Below, piece by piece: positions 45,001 through 57,452 of a stretch of 64,000 nucleotides of DNA (position 1 is the first letter of the stretch; every line of letters begins with the position of its first letter). The DNA is taken from positions 3,472,001-3,536,000 of the forward strand of contig JAUDYN010000001.1 in NCBI GenBank assembly GCA_030407005.1, written 5' to 3'. The translations under genes and the position numbers were made by a program. This DNA comes from Desarmillaria ectypa (Eukaryota > Basidiomycota > Agaricomycetes > Agaricales > Physalacriaceae). The notes beneath the pieces were generated by a model. That model ran no database searches, was not told where the DNA came from, and saw only the letters and a list, made by a program, of their open reading frames with translations.

Positions 45001-46144
45001 TTATTGCCCGTGTGCGAGTTTCGCAAGAGCCATCTCGTCGCCAGGAAAACGACGCACCCTGGGTTGGTTCCGCAGGTATTCTAGGGGCGGAAGCGAGCTA
45101 GGAGAGAATTGCATGGTATTGTGGCGACGAGAGGGGGTATCTTTCGTGAGCGGTGAAGTGGCGCTTGGGCTCTGGCGTCGAGCAACACTGGGCGATGTCG
45201 AGACGGATCGCATAACAGTAGGCGAAAAACTAACTGGGGATGGAGACGGAGACGGCGGCAAGTGTTTGGGCGTGTATGGAACGTATTCCAGACGCGTATA
45301 TGGTGCACCGTGGGACTGGGCCGTGTTAAAGATGTGTTCCGGTCGTCCCTTGGCTGCCCGCGCGGTCTGGTATTTCTCGTGAGGAACGGCTAATCCAGCC
45401 AACTGCGGGATGTCATCAACCGTTTTCAGTCGATCGAGAGAAGCGTCGGTGAAATACGCGACTATAAAGGAATTTACATTAAACATGCGGTCAGATGAGG
45501 AAATGGTGCACGGGCTTACTGAGGTGCCATTTGCGTTTACCGGCCGGCGTGACGACGTAAACGGTGTATGTTTGTTTCGTCAAGATCATTTTGGCGGGGT
45601 CCCTAAATGACGAGCTTAGTGCTTGCAAAGATAAGGGGAATTAGGCACAGCGTACACATTGGACGGCCTATACGCATTAGCCGCATACAAATTGGGATCG
45701 TCTTGTTTCTCTTGATAAAAGAGGAACCCCTGGATGAAACAGAGGAATAAGTCATTAGCGCCGGACACGCACGACCAGCCGACGTACCTCGCGCACGCGC
45801 GACGGACCCCATCGGATGCCTAGATGCATGGTCAGGCGATGATGACATGGTGGCGTTGAATTACAAACCGTCAGTCCATCTCTCTATTCCGGTCTATGAC
45901 TTTAATGAGCTTTGGGCTGATGGCAATATTGAACGATACTCACACCAGTGAGCTCAGCATTGGGGCCACGTTCTTCCCAGACATAGACGGATCCCGGTTG
46001 GATGAGGCTTCTCTCATCGTTATCGAGCCGACGGGTGACCATCGGCAGAATCTTCAAATGGACAGCGTGGAAGATGACCCTCGCGTCCGAAGGGCTGCGA
46101 AGGCGTAGCCCAGTAATGGTAGCTCGTTGAGACATGGCCTGCAC
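45001..46144 (-). CDS. Gti1/Pac2 (WOPR) family regulator
   Basis: WOPR proteins (Wor1, Ryp1, Gti1, Pac2) bind DNA and control morphology switching and development in fungi. Exon 1 reads ATITGLRLRSPSDARVIFHA, then HLKILPMVTRRLDNDERSL and IQPGSVYVWEERGPNAELTG, the WOPRa half. Two small exons give ERWTDGHPMGSVARARGFLF (across GTTTGT and GTACGT donors), then YQEKQDDPNLYAANAYRP. The WOPRb half is LTKQTYTVYVVTPAGKRKWH and, after an intron, VAYFTDASLDRLKTVDDIPQ. The C-terminal ~120 residues are Pro/Ser-rich (SPSPSPVSFSPTVMRSVSTS) and probably disordered. Length is near 300 residues, on the short side. Start is MQAMSQRAT; the second Met at 46135 is equally possible. Confidence 0.85.
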
Positions 46145-49100
46145 GTAGTAGTAGGTAGAGGAGGGAGGAGGGAGGGCAGCGGATAATGAGGGGTGTTCTC
46201 TGTGTGGGGCACTGTTTTATCAGAAAAGCATAATCCCCGTGCGCGAAATGGCATATGACAGATGGAGTTCGCGTTTACGGCACCGACTCGAAAGCATTGA
46301 TCTTAAACGAAGTTCACTAATAGAGTTTTAAGGACTGTTATCATTGGATCACACTCCGGGAAGATATTTGCGTACCTTTATTATTCAAACACAGCACGAC
46401 AATTAAGGGAGATATGTTGGCCTCCGGATGCCCTGATTGGGATTGACAGGTCAACGACATGAGAAGCAGTTGTAGAAGCTAAGTGTACGAAATAGTCATG
46501 TTGAAGCAGGCCCTGTACATGTAAGTACTTACCAAGGTCAGGCGATGAGATTAGAGAACAGATATTCTAGACCGGACTCTCGTAAATCCAGTAACTCGGG
46601 CCGTATCAGTTTCACTTAAGGTGTGTACTCCGACAGGGTGGAATTACAAGCCTGCGATCGATAATCTTCAATATAGTAAGAAAAACCGGTGTCTCCCGGT
46701 CGAAATGAGGCAATGCACTCAAAGAATACAGCAGCCGCGTCTTGCCGTGCCGTCCATCGCCACACAAACCGGTCTTCTTCCTCTGCAACGGCGGCGATCA
46801 TGGGGAATGACCATATGGAATGTTACTGAACCGAGTAGGATGTAAGTGATGAGACTACTGAAAAAACATAGCCTAGTCGAACATACTGGTCCCATCAAAA
46901 TGGTTTAGTGAACGATTGCGCTCGTTGACAACAGGGATTATTCTCCTAGCACCGATGTAAATCCGCCTCCCATCGAGATTTTGGAGATTCGTTCCGAAAC
47001 TGATGTCGGCCCGAAGCAATCTGTTAATGTTTGCTATCATCATATTGAAAGATGCAATTTGGGGTTCTTCATGATCTCGAGGGTCCACATAAAATTGAAC
47101 TTCAACCAGAAATAAATCGTTTTTGGAGGATCATATTGATGCGCCTTGATAAATAGGGCATCAAAATGCAAATATAGATTGAAAGGACCTAGAATCTTGT
47201 AGACGTAGACAATTGGGAGCTTGTAATAGCTGTCGATGTGAGCAAGGATCACCCAAACAGATAGTTAATGCATCCGGAACCGTCAATTGTTCGTGGGGCC
47301 TGTAGCAGACGCGCTTGCTCTTCAGGTTTCCAAGATCCAGTGGCCCAGACAAGGAAGAGGATGAAATTCCTGCATTAGTGGTCTTGGTTATACCAAAAAA
47401 GGTGTAATTTCTGCGCGCGAATCACCATCAAGGAGGTGATAACCGTTGAAAGTCCGATACCCGGAACCCCATGGCAATGTCCTTGGGTTAAAATCAGATC
47501 TCCCTAGCCTGGGAACACGGCACCGTCGCACACCCTTTCCGTATGGGAATATGCGCAGGGGCCTAGAAAAAAATGTCGGTTACTTAAAATCGAAAGGGCG
47601 GTGCACAGCTTTCTGAACAAAGCACCACAAAGTTGCCGAAAGATGCCGGGATCACCGACATCCCGACCTTCATGCCGATTGTTTTGGGCAACACCAGAAC
47701 GATTGAGCTTATTGGTTTCTTTTTCTTAACTCAGTATTGCCGCCCTAGGAAAAGATTTCGACATCAAGGCATAATAAGAGTTGAGAAGAGGTCGACTCCG
47801 TATCCGACAGACGCACCCGGCTCAGCGCGGGTTTTTTTACTACAAGCGGTATTAGCACAAGGATGTACTAACTAAGGGCGGGATCCCATCTTTCAATTTA
47901 TTCAGGTCTAATCACCGTGACAGTTTTCACTAAAAATTCAATTCGAACCTAGCCCTCCCACTATATCCTTACGCAACCTTGCACTCGACGCGCCTTCACC
48001 TAATATCAATCACTCTCATTGCAAACTAGATTTATTTTTTCGAGCTTTCTATTCCGAGGCACCACCAAGGATCCACTACAGGTTTCGGAATAATGTAACT
48101 GCACCCTCAGGTCATAAGTCCTAGGACCCTGCTTAAAATGCCCTCTAAATTGATTATCAGTGGTGCCAGTCAAAACCACAACCTAGCCTACTTCTTATGA
48201 CGCAAAGACCTCATTCCTAGTCATAGTCCCACCGCCACATCTATTCAGGGGGACTGTTCCCAAATGTCAAGCCCACGGCACATCACACCATCGAACTTCT
48301 CCATTCATGGGGTTAAGTACCGTTCGTGTTTTACCCAGGCAGGGACTTCCGAGTCTCGGAACGTCCAGAACACAATCAGACATCTCATTCTCAACGTGTT
48401 TATTACTCAGGTCTCGCCCTCCCCAACGCCGCTCAAATCTCGTGTAGAGGAGTGGTTTCCATCATCCTTAGGACGATCTCCCCGATTCCGGTGTGTTGGC
48501 TGTGCGTATCTGGACCCGGCCCGGCTAACTACAGGGTGCTCAATACATATAGTCTAAAGGAATACAGTCCCGGACACTTTGTCTGTCCGTCTTTGTCGCC
48601 TCCGGTCTGACTTCAGTCCATCTCTTTGGGTTAAGTTAACCATGTAGGTCCAACCCATCTAATTTTTTTTTAATAGGCACGTGTCTGATTCCTTACCGTG
48701 AAAGTCACAACGATCCTCGTATGGGAATCATTAAAACCGGGACGGTGCCTATGTCTGTCGTAAATGATCCATCAAGCCGTGGACTATATCGAAGCGCTCG
48801 CTACTACCGGTCCATTCGTGCGAGTTCTGACATGGACGTGGGGATCTAGAGGCTCGACTCGAACCACCCCATCGCATGTTGCTGGATATGGCTACTCCGC
48901 TGGTGTTCCTAACGCGCCCTTTACACGTACACACGCACAGGGTTTCTTTTTTTTTATTAGCCCCCACAAACAGATATTTCCCCATTCCCCACGAACTCAC
49001 AGCTCCCGGGGCGATGCAATGAAATGACGATGTTCTACTCAACCATCTGACTTTTAGGCTTGTATCCGCCAATCAACTGCCTGTCGGTCTAGTACGGGGC

Positions 49101-50182
49101 GCGTTCCTCGCCCATCTCTTACCCTCAACCAACCCTTGACACCTGCGCAACGGTGGAGCTCGCACGACCGATAAGGATACGCTCATTCTTCCGCATACCA
49201 GGTACCTCCAGATGTTACTTTCCTTGCTGGTCGGAAAAATGACCGACCGGCAGGCTCTGATACGTTCCACCGACTGACACCATTTATTTTAGCTTAGCGG
49301 TTTCTGCGCATTACGAGGACGTACCGGACATAAGAAGATATTAATGTCAACGGTACCCACGAATGCACACTTTAATCTTTTAACCATGGCGGAACCAGTA
49401 ACAGCGTCCTTCACCTTGGCGTATGCACTGCACCCGTGTGGTGGTAAGATGTATTGTACATGTCTTTGTTCTTTTGACGTCACGCTTCCCAAATGCTTTC
49501 TGCGTTGAAGGAGAAGTCCCGGCTCTTCTTGCTTGATTCCTTCAGCTGAGAACACCAGCGGATCAGCCATCTATCCATCCATCTCAACTGATTAGTCCTG
49601 ATTGACAGCTCGCATTGGATGTACATAGGAAAAGCAGAATATGCTCACCGACCTACGCGGAAAGACGATTCCTCTACCCTCCTATTGATCGTGGCGTACG
49701 GAATAGTTTAACGATGACGGTATCGCGCTCAGGCAGGCGCACGGCAGTCCTAGAGACAGACGTATGGAACTAAGTATGGCTCCGCGTCCAGACGGAGAAA
49801 AGAAGGTAATGTCCATTGTTCGTGATGCGCTAGACGGCGAGGTACAATATTATGTACGTTACTTCTTTCAATATGGAATAGGACCTATATAACACCGGGG
49901 GGAAAAAACAAAGGAAGTCCAGTTCTACCAGAAGAGTCCAAGGTGTATGGATAGATCAGGAATATGCCTAAGGTATAACGAGGAGAGACAGTGTGTAGTA
50001 CAGTATTTGAATATTGAACGGTGAGGACTTTTGGTATGGTGTCTAACACAGCAATGAAGGTATCGTAAAGGCCACCATGGGATGATTGGCGGGCATGCAA
50101 TGTCCGTGAATGGCGTGGAGCGTTCATAAATAGACAAGTGTGATACGAGCGCCAATAAATGTCCAAGAAGATAGCAAGAGCG
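46145..50182. other. large gene-poor tract
   Basis: About 4 kb without a recognisable gene. ORFs are at most 110 residues and overlap in several frames. A tRNA-like box B word on the minus strand near 48855 has no matching box A. No reverse transcriptase, transposase or paired terminal repeats could be read by eye. Confidence 0.45.
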
Positions 50183-51003
50183 TTATGATTTTTTGTGCTT
50201 CCTCTTGGCACCATCAATGACAGCGCCGGCGGCTTTGATCATTTCTTTGAGCTCACCACTGTCGTGCAGAGAGCGGATATTGGATATCGGCCCGACGTAG
50301 TAACCGCCGATCAGGAGAATGGGCAGATCGTCTGTAGTTACGACTCTCTCGAGGAGGGGCTCAAGCACAGCACTGTCTTCACGAACATCAACATCCATGA
50401 TCATAGGTGCTGGATGCAAATAAAGGTCTGCTAGGATGGCCTTTATCTCACGCGATACGGGTGAATATAGCTACAAAGATGACTCTTAGTTAAAGAAGAT
50501 GAGAAGCGAAAAATGAATGAACGCACCTTGGAGTATAGGAAAACAGGATGCCGCGTCCAGACATCATCGATCATATCTTGTATCTCATCGGCTACCCGCG
50601 GACTTTGTGGATCGAAGTCGACGACGAGCTGGGGGTCTATGGGCAAGGAAGGGTCTACGAAGGAAGGAATGACGTTCTGGGGGAGACTCGCTAGGAAGCT
50701 GGAGACGGCTGCCAGTTCCTGCGTTGTGTCCAGCCGTAGCTGGGGCTGGTTGGTATAGGCCTTGCGAAGAGTAGCAGCATCGGTCGACGTCCGTATTGTC
50801 TCCAGAGCCTTTGCGATCTGATCAGCAGCTGGCCTATCGGGACGCTGCAGCCCGAGCGGTGCCTGCAGCGCTCCCTGCTGGAAGACAAAAATGTAGGTGG
50901 ACAAGAAGCAGATCACGAAAAGGGCAAGAAATGTAGTTCTGAAGCGACTTTTTCGGGTAGCTAAGGACGACATGAGGGAGAATGACGACGAGGGTGCTGC
51001 CAT
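50183..51003 (-). CDS. membrane-anchored glutaredoxin-like protein lacking the active-site cysteine
   Basis: MAAPSSSFSLMSSLATRKSR precedes a membrane segment, TTFLALFVICFLSTYIFVFQ, so the protein is likely a type II Golgi/ER protein as in yeast Grx6/Grx7. A helical stem follows (RPAADQIAKALETIRTSTDA). The glutaredoxin domain begins HPVFLYSK and, after an intron (GTGCGT donor, TTTGTAG acceptor), continues LYSPVSREIKAILADLYLHP. Here SPVS stands where CPYC or CPYS is expected, so the nucleophilic cysteine is absent. The rest of the fold is kept: PMIMDVDVREDSAVLEPLLE, TDDLPILLIGGYYVGPISNI with the cis-proline, and LHDSGELKEMIKAAG. A lysine-rich end (AKRKHKKS) closes it. An upstream in-frame ATG at 51090 would add 29 residues. 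Disulfide reductase activity is unlikely. Confidence 0.82.
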
Positions 51004-52029
51004 ACGGAAGAACCTGAATGAGGGTAGGTCAGAGGGTGGTACCCGTAGTGGAGTGCGACTAGTGATGCGTGTAATAGGCATTGCAAACAAAGCCTTATTA
51101 GAGTTAGGAATGAAAGAATAAGAAAAAAGAAGGTCAGATAAGGAACGTGGTAGTCAAATACAAGCGATCCGAAACAAACACGGCCACACTCTTTCGCCCG
51201 CCTTGCGTCCCTTGCTTCCGACGATTCCCCACCTCACCGTCCTTAATCCCGCCATTTTCTAACTATTTTCCTCAATTTTCCTGGCTTCGACCGGCGCACT
51301 TCTTCCCCCATTGCTAGGAACATCCTTGGCATCGTGTCAATGGCGCAGGTACGGGCAGCAACACGCGGCATAGCACTGCTTGAGCCACCGGTGATCCTAC
51401 GCCGGTTCGAATTGTAAAACAATACTTCGAACCCATCAACGCTTTCTGTCAGCCCCATTGTCAGATCTTGTGCGGCCTTGTTCTTCTCTGGCGTTTCCCG
51501 TTCATATCCCCCCAAAACGACCGGCGCCTGCCTGAAATTTCCACCATGCAGACGGGCCGACTCTACTACGATCACTTTGATCGATCTTTGGATTTACCCC
51601 GTTTACTTTTGTGGCCACCTATCATCACTCGTAACCGGTAACCAGTTATCGATACGCAAGGTATTCCCCCTGCGCCACGCAAAATTTCACTTTGCTTTTC
51701 AATTTCATCATGTGTGTGCCATCAATTTCATCGACGGTCGACTTGTTCCATTTCCTTATTTAAGCGCCTTGTACACAAGGGCTTTCCTGAGAGTGCTTCC
51801 TTCCTCTGTAACGAGCCTTCTGACAGGTCTTCCTTTCGTTACCCCTTGGTTGTGTCCACTTCGAAAACGTACTGGTTGATCCTCTTAATTTCAAGATAAT
51901 GAAGGTACAACGCATCAGTCACCCACTCGTCTCGCCAATTCATAATCAGTATGTGGCGTTGACTCGGGTACCGCTCCTACCGGCTTTTCTCAGCCATGTC
52001 ATCGGACAACCACGCGTGTCCTGTACTCA

Positions 52030-52561
52030 TTTAAAGAAGAGCTTGTTTTATTATCTCAGTGGCGGGAGACACATACATGTCTCCGGTGCTTTTAGAGCGA
52101 CATACAGTGGGACTAGAGTCTAAGTGTTCGAATTCTCTCGCCACTAACTCCCCAGAGTAGAGTCGCCGTCTACAGTGGCGTCCTTTACTCCAGCACGAAG
52201 ACTTACGATGGTATCGCTCCCAGTACTCACCCGAAGTTAATGGCGCATTAGAGCCGGTACTCGCAAAGTTGCTATGTGCGACTAATCTTCCTACGGCTAT
52301 GATATCTATGTATGTCCTCCTAGCAAGCGATGTTCCAACAAACGGAAGTATTACAACTCCGTGGACCTCAAACCACTCTGCCTCCGAGCTTAGACCTTCT
52401 TCATAATGGAGAGCATCAGTATCTATATGTATTGCCCTGAGCTTCGGTGTCCACGCCGACATATACATCTTATCACAAACCCGCAGGACCCAGACAGGGA
52501 ATCGGAACACGGCGTTCCAACGGGGCGCGTTCAAGATACCGCAAACAGAGACCGAACTCAC
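52030..52561 (-). other. open reading frame of 176 codons, coding status uncertain
   Basis: The longest unassigned frame in the 51-56 kb tract. It begins MSSVSVCGILNAPRWNAVFR and includes TYIDIIAVGRLVAHSNFAST. No domain, signal peptide or splice partners recognised. It could be a lineage-specific gene, a fragment or chance; codon statistics or transcripts are needed to tell. Confidence 0.2.
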
Positions 52562-54456
52562 CGTTGGGTGGTGTGGTTGAATATCCCGTGAGCGTACGGA
52601 TCCTTCTTGTGAAGAAACGTTTTCTTTTACGTGTCCTCACACATTGAACATGCGGGCACGGGGAGATTGTTGAGCACCTTCGGATAATCGGTCCGCAGTG
52701 GCGCGTGGGAACCGGCGGCCAACTGCGGGATGCTCATACCCCCTGAGAAATGATGTTCATCAAGAACTACCATTGTTGCTGGCCAGTGGAACGTCTGCAT
52801 CATGGTTTCTCGTGGATCGTACCGCGAAGGAGTCAGGGCTACTTGCTCTCGGAAATTTCCGCTCGACTAAATACTGTATTGGCCCTCAAACTCAATCCTT
52901 AAAGTTGGGACTTCAGCAAAAGCTTGAACTTCTTGGAGCGCTGAAATTTTTTTGCTGATGGGAAACATCTCAATGCTCTTCGGCCCGTGCGGGGGGGTTG
53001 GGATAACGGTACATGTCAGGGTCAGGAGAACCGATACGGAGGCGTTGCGCTAATACTTACTTGGCCACTACTTTGATCCTTTTTTTTGACTCTGGCATCT
53101 GCTCGGCGGCCTGTCACGAATATCGAATGCAGAGGACTACCTGTCTTTTCAAGTCAGTGGATTCTTGATGCTAGAGGCAAATGCGAAAACAGCGCAAGGG
53201 TTTCGCGGCGACGATTCTTGTGGCGTCTGTCACGCTGCGAACTTCGTGTTTTCATTCATATCGCTTACTAGACCAGATCTTTTTACGGAACAGGTGAGAG
53301 GAACAGATAATCCAAGGGCATCTGCTATGAACTTGTGACTACAGATCGGGTCCCACAACGGGACATTTGTCGGAGTCGGCTACTGCTCTTGACAGAAATC
53401 CCCGCTGGCAATAGACATAAAAATCGTTTATAGGCACCAACAGATCATCTGCCAGTACCATTCTTGGGGTAGAGAAGCAAAATTTCTCTTTGCGTGTCAT
53501 CTACTTCGCGGCCCATTGCCCATGGGCCATTTTGCCGGGTCGGTTTCTGACAAGATACTGGAAGTACGCGCCGAAAAGACGAACGTCTCTGATGCTCTAT
53601 CGTCCTGAAAGCGAAACCTCTGTTGGTGGAGTATTTGGTCTTGGTTCGGGCTATCTGAATGAGGTCCATGACCGAAAACTCAGGCACACTGCTACTTCAG
53701 GTTAACCGTTCTATTTGGCTGAGCGATTCGTATCTTCTCGAAGGTCTGTTCACGTACTTGAGATGCTCGTCTTTCTACTCAACTGGTCAGTCTACTACTA
53801 CCCAACTGGGACTCGGATCTCAGCACTTTGCAAAACTACAGATACTTTCGATACAGCACCTGATTTTTTCTCTCGGCCGTCTTCTTTCGGCCTCCTTATC
53901 TCAAATATTGAGTCCGAGAACTATTCACCTTCCAGACAATCCAAACGCGTCGGTCTTAGCTTTTCTACTGAAAAAAAAAAAAAACCGAAGCAATTCCTTT
54001 CGTGGAGTCGAGGCTCTGCTCCACACGACGCCGAACTCACGGAAAAATAGAGTTTTTTGCCACCTGGCTGACGAAGGCGCGTCATTTTCAGAACTCTTCA
54101 CAGACTAGGAAATTTTGGCTCATGTAAAATTTTCCTTTACATCGCGGGACCGGGATCCTCGTGTGTTCACGCGGGAAGTCGGACTGTTTCGCCACCCCAT
54201 CGTTCGGGGATCAAAACTCCTTCGGAAGGGGTAAGGGCTCGACCCAAGGCCTTAAATTTGTATTCGTGCGATCAGAGGTTTTGGTTCTTCCCTGATTGCT
54301 TTATTTCTGTGTTTCATCCAAAGGATTGTAATGGCTTGAACAATATAGCGGACTCTATTCTAGTTCTGATCCTCGAAAATTCTGCGTAAAAGAACTGGCG
54401 TGCGAGGTCTACCGGGGATGACTTTCAGCTCATACATGAATGATGATTATTTTACC

Positions 54457-54475
54457 GCCCATCTTACGGAAACAT
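54457..54475 (+). repeat. 19-bp direct repeat, copy 1
   Basis: GCCCATCTTACGGAAACAT; the same 19 bases with one difference recur at 54626-54644. No surrounding similarity is obvious. Confidence 0.5.
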
Positions 54476-54625
54476 GACGTTTCTGTGAAGGGCCCGGTGA
54501 ATGATCCGCTTCTGCCTTTTCACTCGAGGATTTTTGATGCGAGAAGAAAAGCGTTTATCCCTCCGTAAGCATGGTGTTTAATTGCGCTCCGTCCTCATCT
54601 CACGGTGAACCTCTATTCCTTTGTT

Positions 54626-54644
54626 GCCCATCTTACGGTAACAT
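54626..54644 (+). repeat. 19-bp direct repeat, copy 2
   Basis: GCCCATCTTACGGTAACAT, 169 bases after copy 1 in the same orientation. Function unknown. Confidence 0.5.
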
Positions 54645-56108
54645 ACAAGTAGCATCAATATCACGTCCGCTAACTGTGTTTCTTCCCTTCATCGAGCTGT
54701 TTCTGTGGCACGGTCCAGACTCTTATACGCAATATAGTACATACAACTAATCTAGCAAGAGCTTCTACGAGATGATCTCCGCCGATCCCGGCGCATGATA
54801 GATGGGGGTGAGTGTGTTGACCTTCTCAGCACATCGAATCTTGATACACGGCCGTTCCCACGAGCGGTAAACATGGCTGTTCGAAGTTGAGACCACCACC
54901 ATCAGATTCAACACTGAGAAGAGGATCAAACGGCAAAGTCAATAGACTCTGTAATGTCGTCTCGCCCGGAAACCCCTTCTTGAGACGCCCTCGGACTTTG
55001 AGCAAAGCCGGACGTGTTGATGGTAGTTAAGTTCTACCAATATATTAGCACACTTCCATTTCATAGGAATCTGCCCGACGACTGTGGGATTGGACGGGGG
55101 AAGTTCCTCGGAATGGCTCGTTTCGTATACCTGGGCATATTCAGCTTGCCTATCTCTGCAATTATTTGTTCCGTGACGACATTCTTCGACGTATGTCCAG
55201 TGGTTACATCTAGTTTCCTTATGGATTAGGTATGTTTTATGTTCATCAAGACCCCAGAAATAAGCCGCTACTTGGGCCTCCGCGAAGATCGTTGTAACCA
55301 GGCCAAGGCGAATTATCGATATATATTCGACAGTTACGATGCCTCAAAATGGCTTTGTCATGACGACGACGACGTGTATGATGCACAGTTTGTACTGTTA
55401 GCTTTCAAGCAGACCGTGTTTCCCGCGCGTTAGGTCACCACTCCCCCTGCTGTGAGGCTGTGAGAGCATGAGAATCCAGAAGACAGACCTTACGAATTCG
55501 TGGTGTGAAAGGAATGCTCGTTTCCCTATCCTTTTGAATACTTGCAAGTCTGGATGAACACTTCCAGGTCCCATCTTGTGTCTCACTTGAGGAAAGTAAT
55601 GAATCAAACCGTTTTGAGTGGTCTTCCAGCTGTTTCATAGTACTATGCACGATAATACTATCAGACTTCTACGTTACTGAATATTTGCAACATTGTTCTA
55701 CCGTTTTCCGAGAAGTTGTCTACAGGTTCATTTTGATCAAAACCGGCGGTTTGAAGGTTCCAAACCACCGGCGAACTCGGTAAGCAGCCAATCAATGCTT
55801 GTACTCATCAATTGTTCTTCATACAATACAGGAATGCTGTCTGTATTTTCCTTTGAGTTCTAGTATGGCGAGACACAAAGAGAAGGCGCGCCCTTTTAAT
55901 TTTGAGACATTCAAGTTGTCACATGCAGTCACATCACGGTCCCATTTTGTCCTCAAATATGGACCTGGCTCTTGCCGATCCCCTTCGGAGGTCCACCGTG
56001 AGGTATGTCCTATATGGAACAAGTCCACCTCTGTTCCATGATTTAATGTCCTTCCTCAGCTCGCTCTACCCTGGTCTCTCTGCAAGGGATAAAATATAAA
56101 AGTATCGT

Positions 56109-56124
56109 ATCATATCATATCATC
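56109..56124 (+). repeat. short ATATC-type tandem repeat in MVD leader
   Basis: Three consecutive five-base units (TATCA) lie 14 bases before the mevalonate decarboxylase ATG. It is probably transcribed as 5' leader and could vary in length between strains. Confidence 0.5.
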
Positions 56125-56137
56125 TCGCGATCTCCCA

Positions 56138-57452
56138 ATGGCCATCTACCAAGCAACGACCTCTGCGCCCGTAAACATTGCTTGTATAAAGTGCGCAGAC
56201 TTTAATTTCTCCCTGATTTACTTCTTATTACATGTGATGTAAAGGTACTGGGGAAAGCGAGACACCAAACTCATCTTACCCACCAACTCTTCGCTCTCAG
56301 TGACCCTTGACCAGGACCACCTTCGGTCGACAACAACATCGCGTGCAGACCCATCGTTCAATAAGGACACTCTATGGCTAAATGGAAAGGAAGAGGTGAT
56401 AAAAGATGGCGGCAGAATGGCGACTTGCATCGCTGAACTGAAGCGCCTTCGAAAAGAGCTCGTTGAAGACAAGGATCCGAATGCACCCAAAGTACGTCTT
56501 GAATTTTCCTATAGAAACTTGACTAATATTGCACCAGCTATCGACGTTCCCCCTCCACATTTCGTCCTTCAACAACTTCCCGACTGCCGCCGGCCTGGCA
56601 TCCTCAGCGTCCGGCTTTGCTGCTCTCGTTTCATCCATCGCGACTCTCTACGCTCTTCCCTGCGATGCCTCTGCCCTATCCTTGATTGCCCGGCAAGGCT
56701 CTGGTTCTGCCTGTCGATCCCTCTTTGGCGGATATGTCGCCTGGGAACAAGGCACCTCTCCCACCGGCGAAGATTCCTACGCCATCCAAATCGCGCCCCA
56801 ATCCCACTGGCCCGACATCCATGCCCTCATTTGTGTCGTATCCGATGACAAGAAGGGCACTTCCTCGACCTCAGGTATGCAGCGCACCGTCGAGACCTCG
56901 CCCCTCCTGCAGCATCGCATAAAGCACGTCGTCCCTCAACGCATGGCCGACATCTCCAAAGCCATCCTCGAGCGCGACTTTGATACCTTCGCGAAGATCA
57001 CCATGGCTGACTCGAACCAGTTCCATGCTGTCGCGCTCGACACGGAGCCGCCGATCTTCTATATGAACGACGTCTCCAAGGCTATCATCGCGCTAATCGT
57101 GGAGTATAACCGTGTGGCGGTACTCAAGACTGGCAAGGTTAAGGCGGCGTATACGTATGACGCCGGTCCGAATGCGGTTATCTATACGCCAAAGGAGAAT
57201 GTCAAGGAAATCGTGCAGATGATCGTCAAGTATTTCCCGCAAAAGGAAGCTTTCAAAGATGTGTTTGGGATATTTGGTGCGCAAAGTGTACAAGGCGCCG
57301 TTGTGGATGGATTCAATGAGACGGTGGCGAAGCCTTTTGATATCGGAGCCGTGAAGGGGCTTATCCATACCAAAGTTGGCGATGGACCGAGAGTATTAGG
57401 GGAAGAGGAAGCGTTGCTTGGCCCTGATGGGATTCCAAAAACGTTGGCGTAA
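56138..57452 (+). CDS. MVD1: mevalonate diphosphate decarboxylase
   Basis: Makes isopentenyl diphosphate from mevalonate diphosphate, the last step of the mevalonate pathway feeding sterols and other isoprenoids. Exon 1 is MAIYQATTSAPVNIACIK; the first intron (GTGCGC donor, GTAAAG acceptor) yields IKYWGKRDTKLILPTNSSLS and VTLDQDHLRS. The second intron joins DPNAPK to LSTFPLHISSFNNFPTAAGL, which continues ASSASGFAALVSSIATLYAL, the GHMP-kinase ATP-site region of this family. Then come RQGSGSACRSLFGGYVAWEQ, DDKKGTSSTSGMQRTVETSP, MADSNQFHAVALDTEPPIFY and YTYDAGPNAVIYTPKENVKE with the conserved DAGPN. Length about 395 residues, normal. No defects. Confidence 0.95.

Larger units (their letters stand above)
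51091..56137. other. large gene-poor tract
   Basis: About 5 kb, the longest gene-poor stretch. It contains two open frames on the minus strand, of 110 codons (51243-51575) and 176 codons (52030-52561). There is also a run of A's at 53971 and a short direct repeat at 54457 and 54626. None shows a domain I know. Confidence 0.4.

Noticed and set aside
48840..48940. tRNA-like GGTTCGAGTC word on the minus strand
   Set aside because: No box A at the right distance and no cloverleaf could be drawn; not a tRNA gene.
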